A stretch of DNA of 64,000 nt from Hominenteromicrobium sp900549945. Lineage in GTDB: Bacteria > Bacillota > Clostridia > Oscillospirales > Acutalibacteraceae. Within the stretch, counting starts at the first letter, position 1; each line of letters begins with the position of its first letter. The DNA is taken from positions 34,401-98,400 of the forward strand of contig CABRNK010000007.1 in the NCBI GenBank assembly GCA_902472305.1, read 5' to 3'. Both the position numbers and the translations under genes were made by a program. This document shows positions 1-9,024 of this stretch, in pieces. Below the pieces are notes generated by a model, which saw nothing but the letters and a program-made list of their open reading frames with translations, was not told the origin of the DNA and searched no databases.

Positions 1-65
1 TTCTGCTTTGAGGGCGGCTGCATCCGTTCTCGTGGAACCGCACCGCCGCTACTGCCAGCGTCCAT
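1..65 (-). CDS. Unidentified protein, N-terminal fragment at window edge
   Basis: The reverse strand starts an open frame at 65 (ATG) that runs off the left edge. Only 21 residues are visible, beginning MDAGSSGGAVPRERM, rich in Ser, Gly, Arg and Pro with no recognisable domain. The start is supported by an AAAGGAG ribosome binding site seven bases upstream and a promoter-like pair at 122-150. Sugar ABC permeases often open with a short polar tail like this, but nothing here proves it, so no function is assigned. Confidence 0.5.
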   Translation of the reverse strand, partial: MDAGSSGGAVPRERMQPPSKQ

Positions 66-121
66 TTTCTTCACTCCTTTGCTTTGTTTTGCCGCGCCGC
101 TTCCGGGCGCTGTCCTTTATA

Positions 122-150
122 AAGTTACCCTTTTTTCGTCCCGTTGTCAA
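122..150 (-). promoter_or_regulatory. Candidate promoter of leftward edge gene
   Basis: On the reverse strand a perfect -35 TTGACA (145-150) is followed after 17 bases by TAACTT (122-127), only a partial -10 match. It sits about 60 bases before the ATG at 65. Confidence 0.4.
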
Positions 151-480
151 CCCCGGAGGCAAAGACTTTTTCCGGATTTTACATTCCGACGAAAATCTTA
201 CACATTTCGCCGCGGATTTGCCGTTTGACGCAGACCCGCGCCGGTGCGAAAGCGCCCCATTTCACGCCTTCTGCCGCATAGCCCCGCGCCGCGCAGGGGC
301 AAAACCCTCGGCGAAATACAGGCCGCGTACAGGGGAACAAGGCCGTGAAGCGATCCCTCGGCAGGCCGGAAACCGCTGCCGGCCCGCGCGCGGGGAACAG
401 GGCCGCACACCCGCGCACGCAGACAGAACAGCCTGCGGCCGACGCTCTGTGCCGCGGACAAGGCCGTGCACACGCAAAGC

Positions 481-511
481 GGACCGCGCCGCAAAGCCGC
501 GGGCGCGGTCC
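481..511 (-). terminator. Hairpin downstream of uxuA
   Basis: A perfect 10-bp inverted repeat GGACCGCGCC / GGCGCGGTCC with an 11-base loop lies 20 bases after the uxuA stop. There is no clear U-tract, so termination by this hairpin alone is uncertain. Confidence 0.5.
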
Positions 512-530
512 GTTCACGCCTATTTCGGTT

Positions 531-1592
<1,062 letters not shown>

Positions 1593-1637
1593 GATCGGTT
1601 CGTCCTCCCAAAACGTGATTCTTTGCCTTTTTTCTAT

Positions 1638-1666
1638 CGTAGCATACCGCCCGGGAAAACGCAAGG
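1638..1666 (-). promoter_or_regulatory. Candidate uxuA promoter
   Basis: Reverse-strand TTGCGT (1661-1666), 17-base spacer, TACGAT (1638-1643) preceded by TGC, giving an extended -10. It lies about 45 bases upstream of the uxuA start. The same TGCTACGAT element serves the reductase at 2986-3990. Confidence 0.5.
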
Positions 1667-1786
1667 CCGCCCTCGTTTTCCGGCAGGATTTGCAAACGGA
1701 CGGGCACGAATCGCCATGCGCGGGCGCCGTCTGCACCAAAAAACGGCCGCCCGATAAAAATTATTTGTAAACATTCGGAAAAGGGC

Positions 1787-1814
1787 TTGCAATTTTGCTT
1801 CAATTCGTTATAAT
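1787..1814 (+). promoter_or_regulatory. Promoter of Gfo/Idh oxidoreductase gene
   Basis: TTGCAA (1787-1792), 16-base spacer, consensus TATAAT (1809-1814), about 60 bases before the ATG at 1876. Confidence 0.7.
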
Positions 1815-1875
1815 GGTGTCAGATTGGCGGTTTATCGAACCGCGTGCGTTTATTTCAGAGAGGAGTATCAACATT

Positions 1876-2925
1876 ATGTCCAAGGTTGTAAGAGTTGCCG
1901 TCATCGGCTACGGCGGTATGGGCGGCTGGCACACGAAGCGTTTGCAGGAGATCCCCGGCGTGGTGGAGCTCGCCGGCGTATACGACATTCTGCCCGAGCG
2001 CAATGCCGCGGCTGAGGAAAACGGCATCAAGGCGTATCCCTCGCTCAAGGCGCTGCTCGCCGACGACACGATCGACGCCGTGACCGTCGCTATCCCGAAC
2101 GACCAGCACAAGCCCGTCTGCATTCAGGCGATGGAGGCCGGCAAGCTCGTCATCAGCGAAAAGCCCGTCACGCTCTGCACGGCGGACCTCGAGGAGATGA
2201 TCGCGGCGGCGAACCGCTGCGGCGTCTGCTTCACGGTGCACCAGAACCGCCGCTGGGACGAGGATTTCCGCATTGCGAAGGCGATTTACGAATCCGACAA
2301 AATGGGCCGTATTTTCAGCATCGAGTCCCGCGTGCACGGCTCGCGCGGCATCCCGGGCGACTGGCGCAACACGAAGGCGCAGGGCGGCGGCATGGTGCTC
2401 GACTGGGGCGTGCACCTGCTCGACCAGATGAATATGATGATGGGCAAGATGCCGGTTTCCGTTTACGCGACGCTCTCGAACGTCACGAACGAGGAGGTCG
2501 ACGACGGCTTCACCGCGATCTTCATGTACGACAACGGCGTGAAATTCACCGTTGAGGTCGGCACGAGCAACTTCATCGACCTGCCCCGCTGGTATATCCT
2601 CGGCCTGAACGGCAGCGCCGTCATCGAGGACTGGGACATCAACGGCAAGATCATCGTCGCGACGAGCGACGAAAAGCACGACGCGGTGCCGATCGTCACG
2701 GCGGCCGGCCTCACAAAGACGATGGCCCCCCGCACGCCGGAGACGATCAAGGAATACCCGCTCGAGCGCATCGATTCCGACATCCACGACTACTACCGCA
2801 ACATTGCTGCCGTCGTGAACGGCGAGGCCGAGGCGATCGTCACGCACGACCAGCAGCGCGAGCTGATGCGCCTGATGGAGGCCATCTTCGAGAGCGCCGA
2901 GAAGAATCAGGTCGTCTATTTCTAA
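1876..2925 (+). CDS. Gfo/Idh/MocA family oxidoreductase
   Basis: NAD(P)-dependent dehydrogenase of the glucose-fructose oxidoreductase/inositol dehydrogenase family, probably acting on a sugar, sugar acid or inositol. The 349-residue product opens with a Rossmann nucleotide-binding motif (VAVIGYGGMGGWH, about residues 7-19) and has the family's EKP motif (SEKPVTL, about 95-101), followed by the C-terminal substrate domain with the DWGVHLLDQM block. The ATG at 1876 follows AGAGGAG. Divergence from uxuA suggests a sugar-acid substrate, which is inference; the exact substrate cannot be read from sequence. Confidence 0.9.
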   Translation: MSKVVRVAVIGYGGMGGWHTKRLQEIPGVVELAGVYDILPERNAAAEENGIKAYPSLKALLADDTIDAVTVAIPNDQHKPVCIQAMEAGKLVISEKPVTLCTADLEEMIAAANRCGVCFTVHQNRRWDEDFRIAKAIYESDKMGRIFSIESRVHGSRGIPGDWRNTKAQGGGMVLDWGVHLLDQMNMMMGKMPVSVYATLSNVTNEEVDDGFTAIFMYDNGVKFTVEVGTSNFIDLPRWYILGLNGSAVIEDWDINGKIIVATSDEKHDAVPIVTAAGLTKTMAPRTPETIKEYPLERIDSDIHDYYRNIAAVVNGEAEAIVTHDQQRELMRLMEAIFESAEKNQVVYF

Positions 2926-2934
2926 GTGCAGCGC

Positions 2935-2977
2935 AAAAGGGCAGGCATCCCGTGAACCGGGGCGCCCGCCCTTTTTT
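2935..2977 (+). terminator. Intrinsic terminator after Gfo/Idh gene
   Basis: Interrupted GC-rich stem (GGGC/GCCC, GGC/GCC, CCCG/CGGG) with a short loop followed by six T. Four A precede the stem, so it may also serve the convergent gene ending at 2986. Confidence 0.8.
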
Positions 2978-2985
2978 GCGTCCGC

Positions 2986-3990
2986 CTATCGCTCGCCGCC
3001 AAGGGCGCTTCTCGCCCAGCCGGCGTCCTTCAAAAGCGCGCGCCCCACGCCGATCAGGTCGGCGCAGCCGCGCTCGAGCAGCGCCTCGGCCTCATCCGCC
3101 GCGATTACGCCGCCGGTGAGCAGCACCGGCACCGAGACGCGCTGCCGGACCGCCTCAGCCGCCGCGCCGAAATACCCCGGCGCGCGGCTTTGCGGGTTCC
3201 TGTAGCCGCACAGGCCGCCCGAAATATCGAGCAGGTCCGCGCCCGCGGCTTCCAGCAGCGCCGCCGCCTCTGCGGCGTCTGCCTCCGTGCTGCCGCCCGC
3301 CATGTAGTCGCACGCGCCGAAGCGCACCGCGACCGGGTATTCCGCGCCGACCGCCGCGCGCACCGCGCACAGGATCTCGCAGTGCAGCCGGGTGCGGCCC
3401 TCCAGCGTGCCGCCCGCATAGCGGTCTGCCCGGCGGTTTGTGAGCGGCGAGAAGAACTGGTTGAGCAGGTAGCCGTGCGCCGAATGAAGCTCCACGCCGT
3501 CGTACCCCGCCGCCTTGGCGCGCCGGGCCGCGGCGGCAAAATCGCGGATCACCTTTTCGATGTCCGCCTCGGCCATCGCGTCCGGCGCGGGGCCCTCCCC
3601 GCTGTCCCGCGGCAGCCGGACGCCGCTCGGGCTCAGCGCGCGCAGCCCCGGGTAGCCGGGCTGTGCCGCGCCGCCCGCATGGCTGATCTGCGCCATCGCC
3701 TTCGAGCCGTGCGCGTGGATCGTATCCGTCAGCCGCCTAAGGCCGGGGACGTCCGCATCCGACGCGATCGAGAGCTGCCCCGCGTGCGCGCGGCCCTCGG
3801 GGCTTATGAAGCAGTGCTCGGTCACGATCAGGCCGATGCAGCCGCCCGCCGCGCGCTCGGCGTAGTACGCGCACAGATCGCCGGTGACCGCCCCGCCCTG
3901 CGCCGCCTTGCTCGTCGCCATCGGGGGCATGACAAGCCGGTTTTTGAGCGCCAGCCCGTTGATCGTGATCGGTGAATTTAAGATAGACAT
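2986..3990 (-). CDS. NADH:flavin oxidoreductase, old yellow enzyme family
   Basis: FMN-dependent ene-reductase-type TIM barrel that would reduce activated C=C bonds with NAD(P)H. The 334-residue protein begins with the family opening (INGLALKNRLVMPPMAT), has the VELHSAHGYLLNQFFSP block with the following NRRADRYGG-like segment, and ends with the phosphate-binding LLTGGVIAADEAEALL and DLIGVGRALLKD motifs. It is a stand-alone barrel: the C-terminal 4Fe-4S and FAD/NAD domains of 2,4-dienoyl-CoA reductases are absent. It is transcribed divergently from an HxlR regulator with overlapping promoters, the usual arrangement for an electrophile- or quinone-responsive reductase; that role is inferred. 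Confidence 0.9.
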   Translation of the reverse strand: MSILNSPITINGLALKNRLVMPPMATSKAAQGGAVTGDLCAYYAERAAGGCIGLIVTEHCFISPEGRAHAGQLSIASDADVPGLRRLTDTIHAHGSKAMAQISHAGGAAQPGYPGLRALSPSGVRLPRDSGEGPAPDAMAEADIEKVIRDFAAAARRAKAAGYDGVELHSAHGYLLNQFFSPLTNRRADRYAGGTLEGRTRLHCEILCAVRAAVGAEYPVAVRFGACDYMAGGSTEADAAEAAALLEAAGADLLDISGGLCGYRNPQSRAPGYFGAAAEAVRQRVSVPVLLTGGVIAADEAEALLERGCADLIGVGRALLKDAGWARSALGGER

Positions 3991-4025
3991 AAAACACGCC
4001 TCCGTTCTTTTTTCTGGACGAATCT

Positions 4026-4054
4026 ATCGTAGCATGGTATAATCGAATTGGCAA
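4026..4054 (-). promoter_or_regulatory. Promoter of old yellow enzyme gene
   Basis: Reverse-strand TTGCCA (4049-4054), 17-base spacer, TACGAT (4026-4031) with a TGC extension. It overlaps the divergent rightward -10 element at 4038-4043. Confidence 0.6.
4035..4043 (+). promoter_or_regulatory. Extended -10 of the HxlR regulator transcript
   Basis: TGG followed by consensus TATAAT (4038-4043) forms an extended -10; the -35 position is poor. A transcript from here would have a leader of about 220 bases before the regulator start at 4272, containing two inverted repeats. Confidence 0.45.
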
Positions 4055-4181
4055 GAACGTACTTTCCGGGAAGATACTACCCAAAAGGAGAGCGCCGCCG
4101 CGGCCCGTTTCCGGTCGGCCCGGGCCAGCCGCACGCGCGCCGAAAATCACGCCCGGCACACTTTGAAATGAAAAAGGAATC

Positions 4182-4204
4182 GTGTGAAAAATACTTTTTC
4201 ACAC
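4182..4204. promoter_or_regulatory. Perfect inverted repeat, candidate operator
   Basis: GTGTGAAAAA and TTTTTCACAC separated by three bases: a perfect 10-bp palindrome of the size bound by a dimeric winged-helix regulator. It lies 68 bases upstream of the HxlR gene. Confidence 0.5.
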
Positions 4205-4208
4205 ACTG

Positions 4209-4250
4209 TTTGTGCCTTTGCCGCGGCGAGCAAAGCGGCAAAGGCACAAA
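4209..4250 (+). promoter_or_regulatory. 16-bp perfect stem-loop in regulator leader
   Basis: The arms 4209-4224 and 4235-4250 are perfectly complementary over 16 bp with a 10-base loop. The hairpin ends 21 bases before the HxlR start codon and has no U-tract, so it could mask translation initiation or act as an operator rather than terminate. Confidence 0.5.
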
Positions 4251-4271
4251 AAATAAGGAATGGTGATTTCT

Positions 4272-4613
4272 ATGGAACAGGATATTTGCAGGGAGGTCAA
4301 CGTCCTCCCCTTTGCCTATGCCATCTCGCTGGTCGAGGGCAAGTGGAAAATGCACGTCTTATTCTGGCTGTGGAAAAAGGAGGTGCTCCGCTACAGCGAA
4401 CTGAAGCGTGCGCTCGGCGCCGTGACGCACAAGATGCTGAGCAGCCAGCTCAAGGAGCTGGAGCGGGACGGCATCATCCTGCGCACAGAATACCCGCAGG
4501 TGCCGCCGAAGGTGGAATACAGCCTTTCGGAGACCGGAAAAACCCTGATGCCCATTCTCGCCGCCTTCTGCCAGTGGGGCCACGCGCACATGCCGGCGGA
4601 CTGGACGCCGTAG
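4272..4613 (+). CDS. HxlR-family transcriptional regulator
   Basis: Winged-helix DNA-binding protein of 113 residues. It shows the HxlR pattern: an early Cys (DICREV, C5), the ISLVEGKWKMHVLFWL helix, LRYSELKRAL and the recognition-helix block ITHKMLSSQLKELERDGII-like (VTHKMLSSQLKELERDG), then the wing VEYSLSETGKTLMP. Early cysteines in this family often sense electrophiles or disulfide stress (YodB/HypR type). ATG 4272 is preferred to ATG 4260 because the AAGGA would be too close to the first. It faces the flavin reductase gene and most likely controls it and itself through the palindromes at 4182-4250. Confidence 0.88.
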   Translation: MEQDICREVNVLPFAYAISLVEGKWKMHVLFWLWKKEVLRYSELKRALGAVTHKMLSSQLKELERDGIILRTEYPQVPPKVEYSLSETGKTLMPILAAFCQWGHAHMPADWTP

Positions 4614-4632
4614 CGGGGTGGCAAAAACAGAA

Positions 4633-4669
4633 AAGCGCCGGACGTATCTTGCGTATACGTCCGGCGCTT
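4633..4669. terminator. Bidirectional intrinsic terminator
   Basis: A perfect 15-bp stem (4633-4647 with 4655-4669) and a 7-base loop between two convergent genes, with T-rich tails on both sides: CTTTTATT rightward and TTTTCTGTTTTT leftward. Confidence 0.85.
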
Positions 4670-4674
4670 CGCTT

Positions 4675-5316
4675 TTATTCAAATACAAATTCTTCCTCGC
4701 TGAGGCGCTCCGGCATATTGCGGACGCTGTCGCCCGCGCCGACCGCGCGCAGCACGCGGCACGGGTTGCCGACCGCGATGCTGTTCGCCGGGATGTCCTT
4801 CGTCACGACGCTGCCCGCGCCGATCACGCAGTTGTCGCCGATCGTCACGCCCGGGCAGACGACGACGTTCGCGCCGAACCAGCAGTCATTGCCGATCACA
4901 ACCGGCTCGGCGTAACAGGCGTGCAGCTCCCGGCCGTCCTTTGTTTTCAGGGCGCGGCGCTCGTCCGGCAGCAGCGGGTGCTGCGGCGTCACGATCGTCA
5001 CATTCGGCCCGAAGTTGCAGTTTTCGCCGATCGTGACCGGCGCGTCGTCCTGAATCGTCAGATTGAAGTTGCCGAAAAAGTGCGCCCCGATGCGCGTGTG
5101 CACGCCGTAGTGGATCTGGATCGGCCCCTGAATGCGCGAGCCCTCGCCGAATTCGCTGAAGATCTGCGGCAGGATCTCCGCGCGCTTCTCGTATTCGTCC
5201 TCAAACGTGCGGTTGTACTCCGTGCACAGGTTGTGGCAGCGCAGCTTGATCGCCACGAGGTCCGGGTGCCCGGGGCTGAAGAGCTTGCCCGCAAATATTT
5301 TTTCTTCTTCTCTCAT
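4675..5316 (-). CDS. Sugar O-acetyltransferase (maltose/galactoside type)
   Basis: Left-handed beta-helix acetyltransferase that moves acetyl from acetyl-CoA to a sugar hydroxyl, of the LacA/Maa/NodL group. The 213-residue protein has the N-terminal helical Mac domain (about residues 1-60: MREEEKIFAGKLFSPGHPDL) and then hexapeptide repeats, including the NCNFGPNVTIVTPQHPL block with the conserved His and WFGANVVVCPGVTIGDNCVIGAGSVVTKDIPANSIAVGNPCRV. It is the last gene of a leftward cluster with a GNAT gene, a beta-galactosidase and degV; lacA-like enzymes often sit beside beta-galactosidases and may detoxify non-metabolised sugars. Confidence 0.9.
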   Translation of the reverse strand: MREEEKIFAGKLFSPGHPDLVAIKLRCHNLCTEYNRTFEDEYEKRAEILPQIFSEFGEGSRIQGPIQIHYGVHTRIGAHFFGNFNLTIQDDAPVTIGENCNFGPNVTIVTPQHPLLPDERRALKTKDGRELHACYAEPVVIGNDCWFGANVVVCPGVTIGDNCVIGAGSVVTKDIPANSIAVGNPCRVLRAVGAGDSVRNMPERLSEEEFVFE

Positions 5317-5359
5317 CTTGCATCGTCCTCTCTAAGTTTTAAATGCGCCGCAAAAGCGG

Positions 5360-5944
5360 TCAAAGATTTTCTTCGATAAAATGCACCGGGTACATCTCCC
5401 AGTATTTCCGGTACACCGCGCCGCCGCCGTCAAAATTCAGCTGGTACAGGCGGAAGCGGACCGGGAAATTCTTCGGCATCCACTGCTCCTCATACGTGTA
5501 GCAGTAGCGCATGCCGAGCCGCCGCATCACCGCGCCGCTGCGCGGATTGTTTACGTCGTGCGTCGCCGTGACGTAGGGCAGGCCGTCCTTTTTCACCTGC
5601 GCGATGACCGCCGCGCCGGCCTCCGTGATGATCCCTTGACGCCAGAAATCCCTGTGCAGGCCGTAGCCGAAGTCGTGGCTTTCCCCCGCATCGACGTGGA
5701 CGTAACCGACCGGCACGCCGTTCGCCTTGAGGCAGACTGCGTAGGCATAGCCCTGCGGCCGCGCGTATACGGCCGCGTACCGCGCTTCGAAAAAAGCGCG
5801 CGCCTCCTCCATGCTTTTCAGCGGAAACCACGGCAGAAAACGGTTGACCTCCTCGTCGCTGTAAATCGCATGCAGCGCTTCGAGATCGTCCTCCGTGAAT
5901 TTGCGCAGGATCAGCCGCTCGGTTTCAAGCCGCGGTGTATTCAT
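5360..5944 (-). CDS. GNAT acetyltransferase (RimJ/RimL type)
   Basis: N-acetyltransferase of 194 residues with the RimJ/RimL opening (RLETERLILRKFTEDDLEALHAIYSDEEV). The acetyl-CoA segment is seen as FGYGLHRDFWRQGIITEAGAAVI, and the NNPRSGAVMRRLGMRY block follows, where the usual Asn-x-x-Ser pattern is kept. The acceptor (protein N-terminus, amino sugar or small molecule) cannot be told. It lies 24 bases behind the GH42 gene and 43 bases ahead of the sugar acetyltransferase, so it is probably co-transcribed. Confidence 0.85.
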   Translation of the reverse strand: MNTPRLETERLILRKFTEDDLEALHAIYSDEEVNRFLPWFPLKSMEEARAFFEARYAAVYARPQGYAYAVCLKANGVPVGYVHVDAGESHDFGYGLHRDFWRQGIITEAGAAVIAQVKKDGLPYVTATHDVNNPRSGAVMRRLGMRYCYTYEEQWMPKNFPVRFRLYQLNFDGGGAVYRKYWEMYPVHFIEENL

Positions 5945-5968
5945 TCTCTCATTCCTTTTCTGACTGGA

Positions 5969-8032
5969 TTATTTTTCCGCCTGCTTTTCGAGCACCAGAA
6001 CGCCGTAGGGCTCGACCGTCTCGTTTTCCGCGAGCGTGCGGCCGGTCAAAAGGTCGCGGTACGCGGCGCCGCGCAGCGCGATTTCCTGCGGCTCTGCCAG
6101 ATAGTTCAGCAGGAACACAAAGCGCCTGCCCGCCGCACTCTCGCGCACGGCAAGCTCCACGCCCTCGGGCAGCTCGAGGCCTGCCTCGGGGCAGCCGATA
6201 CCGAACAGCGTCAGGAAGCGGCGCACGGCCGCCTCCGAAAACACTGCGCCGAACGCATACGCCGTGCCGCTGCCGAACGGATGCGCCGTCAGGCCGGGTT
6301 TTCCGCCGTAGTAGTTGCCCTGATACGTGCCGAGCACCGCGCAGTCCGCCGCCTCAGGGTGCAGGACGTCGTTGAAATCCGGCGCGGGCACCGCTTCGTT
6401 TTCCCAGAGGATCGTTTCGGGCGCGTCCGCCGGGCCAAGGAATGTGAACTCCTCCACCGTGCAGCCCGTGAGCCTTGCGAGCGGGCCGGGCATCGGCGCC
6501 ATCGGGCACTTGCCGTAGATGTCCTTGTAGCCCCCACGGCAGCCGATCACGAGCCGGCCGCCCGCCTGCACGTACGATTCGAGCTGCGCCGTGCGCGCCT
6601 CGGTGATGATCGTCGGGTGCGGGTAGAACGCCGCCGCGTAATCGCCGAGCGGCGCCGAGGTGCCCGCGTCGTCGATGTTGACGAAATCGAACGGGACGTG
6701 CGCGCGCTGCAGGGCCTTGAAGATTGCATCCATACTCTTCCCGCGCAGCGGGCCGTGCCATTTGTCCTCGATGCCGTCCCACTCGTTGTCGTAGTCGCAG
6801 AGCACGGCGACCTTCGCCGTGTATTTCGCGCCGGCCGCGCACTGGATCTTTTCGAGGTCCGCGTGCGTGCGCCGCAGCTCCGTGAGGCGGCGGTTGTCGC
6901 GGTTGTCGTAGTTCAAAAGGCCGTGCCAGTACATCTCCGTGCCGAACGCACAGGTGCGCCAGCGGAAGTAGCTGACGAAATCCGCGCCGTGCGCGACGGA
7001 CTGGAACGTCCACAGCCGGAGCTGACCGGGCTTCGGCGCAGGCTGGATCATGCGCGTGTTCCAGCCGCCGGGGCCGGACTGCTGCTCCATGATGCCGAAG
7101 CGCGGCGAGATGCTGCGCGTCCGGATGAGGTTGTATGAGGTCTCGCGGTCGCGCAGCGATTCCGGCGCGAGCTTCGACGTATCGAGGCCGAACGCAAAGT
7201 TCGGGTAGCTGTCGTACGTCATAAAGTCGAGCTGCTCGCGCGTCAGGCGGTGGTTGTCGAGCACACCGAAAATGCCGTTCGTCGTGATGAACTGTTCCGG
7301 CCGCCTGTATTTTCTGAGGATCCCCGCCTGCAGGCCGATATAGCGGTTCGCTATTTCGGAGATGAACCGGCGCTCCTCGAGCATCAGGTGCGGGTTCGAG
7401 GAGTTCGCCAGCGTGTAGCGCGAGAGGTGGATCTCGTCCCAGCTCGTGTACGTCTGGTTCCAGAACACCGTGCCCATCGCGCGGTTCAGATTCTCGAGCG
7501 TGCCGTATTTTTCGCGCAGGTACGCGCGGAACGCCGCGTGGTCGCTTTCGGCGTGGTAGCTCGCCGTCTCGCAGTTCACCTCGTTGTCGATCTGCCAGCC
7601 GATGACCGCCGGGTGCGCGCTGTAGCGCGCGGCGATGTGCTCCGTCACGCGGCGGACGAATTCGAGGTAGACGGGCGACGTCATGTTGTGGTGCTTGCGC
7701 ATGCCGTGCCGCACCGGGTGGCCGTAAATGTCGCAGTTTAAAACCTCGGGGTATTTCTCCGTCATCCACGCGGGCGGCGTCGCCGTCGGCGTACAGAAAA
7801 TAACCCGCATGCCGCATTCGGCGGCGAGGTCGAGAAAGCCGTCCCAGAAGGTGTCGTCGAAGCGGCCCTCCTCCGGCTCAAAGAGATTCCACGAGAACTC
7901 GGCCACGCGAACGACGCCGATGCCGTTTTCCTGCATGCGGCGCAGGTCGCCGCGCCAGAGGCTCTTGTCCCAGTGCTCGGGGTAATAGCACACGCCGAGC
8001 TCGATTTTCGTGCCGTCCAAAAGATTCCCCAT
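5969..8032 (-). CDS. GH42 beta-galactosidase
   Basis: Retaining glycoside hydrolase family 42 enzyme, 687 residues, cleaving terminal beta-D-galactosides from oligosaccharides. The TIM barrel (about 10-390) contains WQIDNEVN with acid/base E151 and FGIMEQQSGPGGW with nucleophile E316, followed by the trimerisation domain (about 400-610, VAVLCDYDNEWDG onward) and a small C-terminal beta domain (VLFLLNYLAEPQEI-like). There is no signal peptide, so it acts inside the cell on imported oligosaccharide. ATG 8032 follows GGGGAGGA, whereas the longer upstream frame is Arg/Ser-rich antisense-like sequence. It starts 19 bases behind degV. Confidence 0.95.
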   Translation of the reverse strand: MGNLLDGTKIELGVCYYPEHWDKSLWRGDLRRMQENGIGVVRVAEFSWNLFEPEEGRFDDTFWDGFLDLAAECGMRVIFCTPTATPPAWMTEKYPEVLNCDIYGHPVRHGMRKHHNMTSPVYLEFVRRVTEHIAARYSAHPAVIGWQIDNEVNCETASYHAESDHAAFRAYLREKYGTLENLNRAMGTVFWNQTYTSWDEIHLSRYTLANSSNPHLMLEERRFISEIANRYIGLQAGILRKYRRPEQFITTNGIFGVLDNHRLTREQLDFMTYDSYPNFAFGLDTSKLAPESLRDRETSYNLIRTRSISPRFGIMEQQSGPGGWNTRMIQPAPKPGQLRLWTFQSVAHGADFVSYFRWRTCAFGTEMYWHGLLNYDNRDNRRLTELRRTHADLEKIQCAAGAKYTAKVAVLCDYDNEWDGIEDKWHGPLRGKSMDAIFKALQRAHVPFDFVNIDDAGTSAPLGDYAAAFYPHPTIITEARTAQLESYVQAGGRLVIGCRGGYKDIYGKCPMAPMPGPLARLTGCTVEEFTFLGPADAPETILWENEAVPAPDFNDVLHPEAADCAVLGTYQGNYYGGKPGLTAHPFGSGTAYAFGAVFSEAAVRRFLTLFGIGCPEAGLELPEGVELAVRESAAGRRFVFLLNYLAEPQEIALRGAAYRDLLTGRTLAENETVEPYGVLVLEKQAEK

Positions 8033-8051
8033 ACTTTCCTCCCCAAAGCGT

Positions 8052-8921
8052 TCAGCGCTGTGTGCCGATGAAGAACAGCGCCACCGTGCCCGGGCCGGAG
8101 TGCGCGCCGATGACCGGGCCGACGTAATTGATGCGGATGTCCTGCACGCCGAATTTCTGGCGCACCTGCTCCGCGACGTACTGCGCATCCTCCAGACAAT
8201 CGCCGTGGCTGATAAACACCGTCTGCTCCTGCGGCTGGATCGCCGTCTCCGCCATCTTCTGCACAAGCGCGTCGAGCGACTGCCGGCGGCCGCGCACCTT
8301 GCTGACCGGGATCAGGTGGCCCTCATCGTCCACATGCAGCACGGGCTTGATGCCGAGCATCGTGCCGACGAGCGCCGCCGTCGTGGAGACGCGGCCGCCG
8401 CGCTTTAAGTGGTTGAGGTCGCCCACCGTGAACCAGTGGCAGAGCTTCAGCGTGTTTTCGCCGAGCCATTTGTAGAGGCTTTCGATGTCTGTGCCGGCGC
8501 GCTTCATCATCGCGGCGTGGTAGACGAGCAGGCCCTCGCCCATCGAGGCGCAGAGCGAATCGAACACGTAGATTTTGCGCGCGGGGTACTTCTCCCTGAG
8601 CTCGTCGCGCGCGATGCAGGCGCTCTGCAGCGTGCCTGAAAGGCCGCTCGAAAAGCCGATGTACAGCACGTCTTCGCCGCCTTTCAGAATCGGCTCGAAC
8701 ACGGCGGTAAATTCCTCCGCGTTGACCTGCGAGGTCGTGGACATTTTGCCGTCGCGCAGCTTTGCGTAAAAGGTTTTGGTCGGCATTTCCGACTGGTCGG
8801 GCTTATCCCGGTAAGTTTTTCCGTCGATCGTAAAGCGAAGCGAGATCACGGTCAGCTCCAGCTCGCCGATCATTTTCTGCGTCAGATCCGTCGTGGAGTC
8901 CGTAACGATTCTGTATCCCAT
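8052..8921 (-). CDS. DegV family fatty-acid-binding protein
   Basis: DegV proteins bind a fatty acid between two alpha/beta lobes; in Firmicutes the FakB members present fatty acids to the kinase FakA for phosphorylation. The 289-residue product opens YRIVTDSTTDLT, with the conserved STxDL, and keeps the family blocks TSQVNAEEF, YIGFSSGLSGTLQSA, VFDSLCASMGEGLL, GGRVSTTAALVGTMLGIKPVL and GDC near the C-terminus. No fakA is nearby. It is the first gene of a probable leftward operon with GH42, GNAT and the sugar acetyltransferase, from a promoter at 8979-9007. Confidence 0.93.
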   Translation of the reverse strand: MGYRIVTDSTTDLTQKMIGELELTVISLRFTIDGKTYRDKPDQSEMPTKTFYAKLRDGKMSTTSQVNAEEFTAVFEPILKGGEDVLYIGFSSGLSGTLQSACIARDELREKYPARKIYVFDSLCASMGEGLLVYHAAMMKRAGTDIESLYKWLGENTLKLCHWFTVGDLNHLKRGGRVSTTAALVGTMLGIKPVLHVDDEGHLIPVSKVRGRRQSLDALVQKMAETAIQPQEQTVFISHGDCLEDAQYVAEQVRQKFGVQDIRINYVGPVIGAHSGPGTVALFFIGTQR

Positions 8922-8978
8922 TTCGTTTCATCCTTTCTGTGCTCCCCGTCTCTATGTAAAGAAAGCTGTTTTTTATTT

Positions 8979-9007
8979 AGTATACAGCACAGAGCCGGTT
9001 TTGTCCA
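8979..9007 (-). promoter_or_regulatory. Promoter of degV cluster
   Basis: Reverse-strand TGGACA (9002-9007), 17-base spacer, TATACT (8979-8984), about 50 bases before the degV start. Confidence 0.7.
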
Positions 9008-9024
9008 CCTTGATTTTGTGTAAA

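Larger units (their letters stand above)
66..530. other. Intergenic region left of uxuA
   Basis: This 465-base gap holds the candidate promoter of the leftward edge gene (122-150) and a perfect 10-bp hairpin after uxuA (481-511). The rest is very GC-rich, and the frames open across it give low-complexity Arg/Ala/Pro peptides without a ribosome binding site. I see no gene in it. Confidence 0.6.

Noticed and set aside
4048..4266. 72-codon rightward frame in the regulator leader
   Set aside because: No ribosome binding site, basic low-complexity peptide, and it runs through both inverted repeats.
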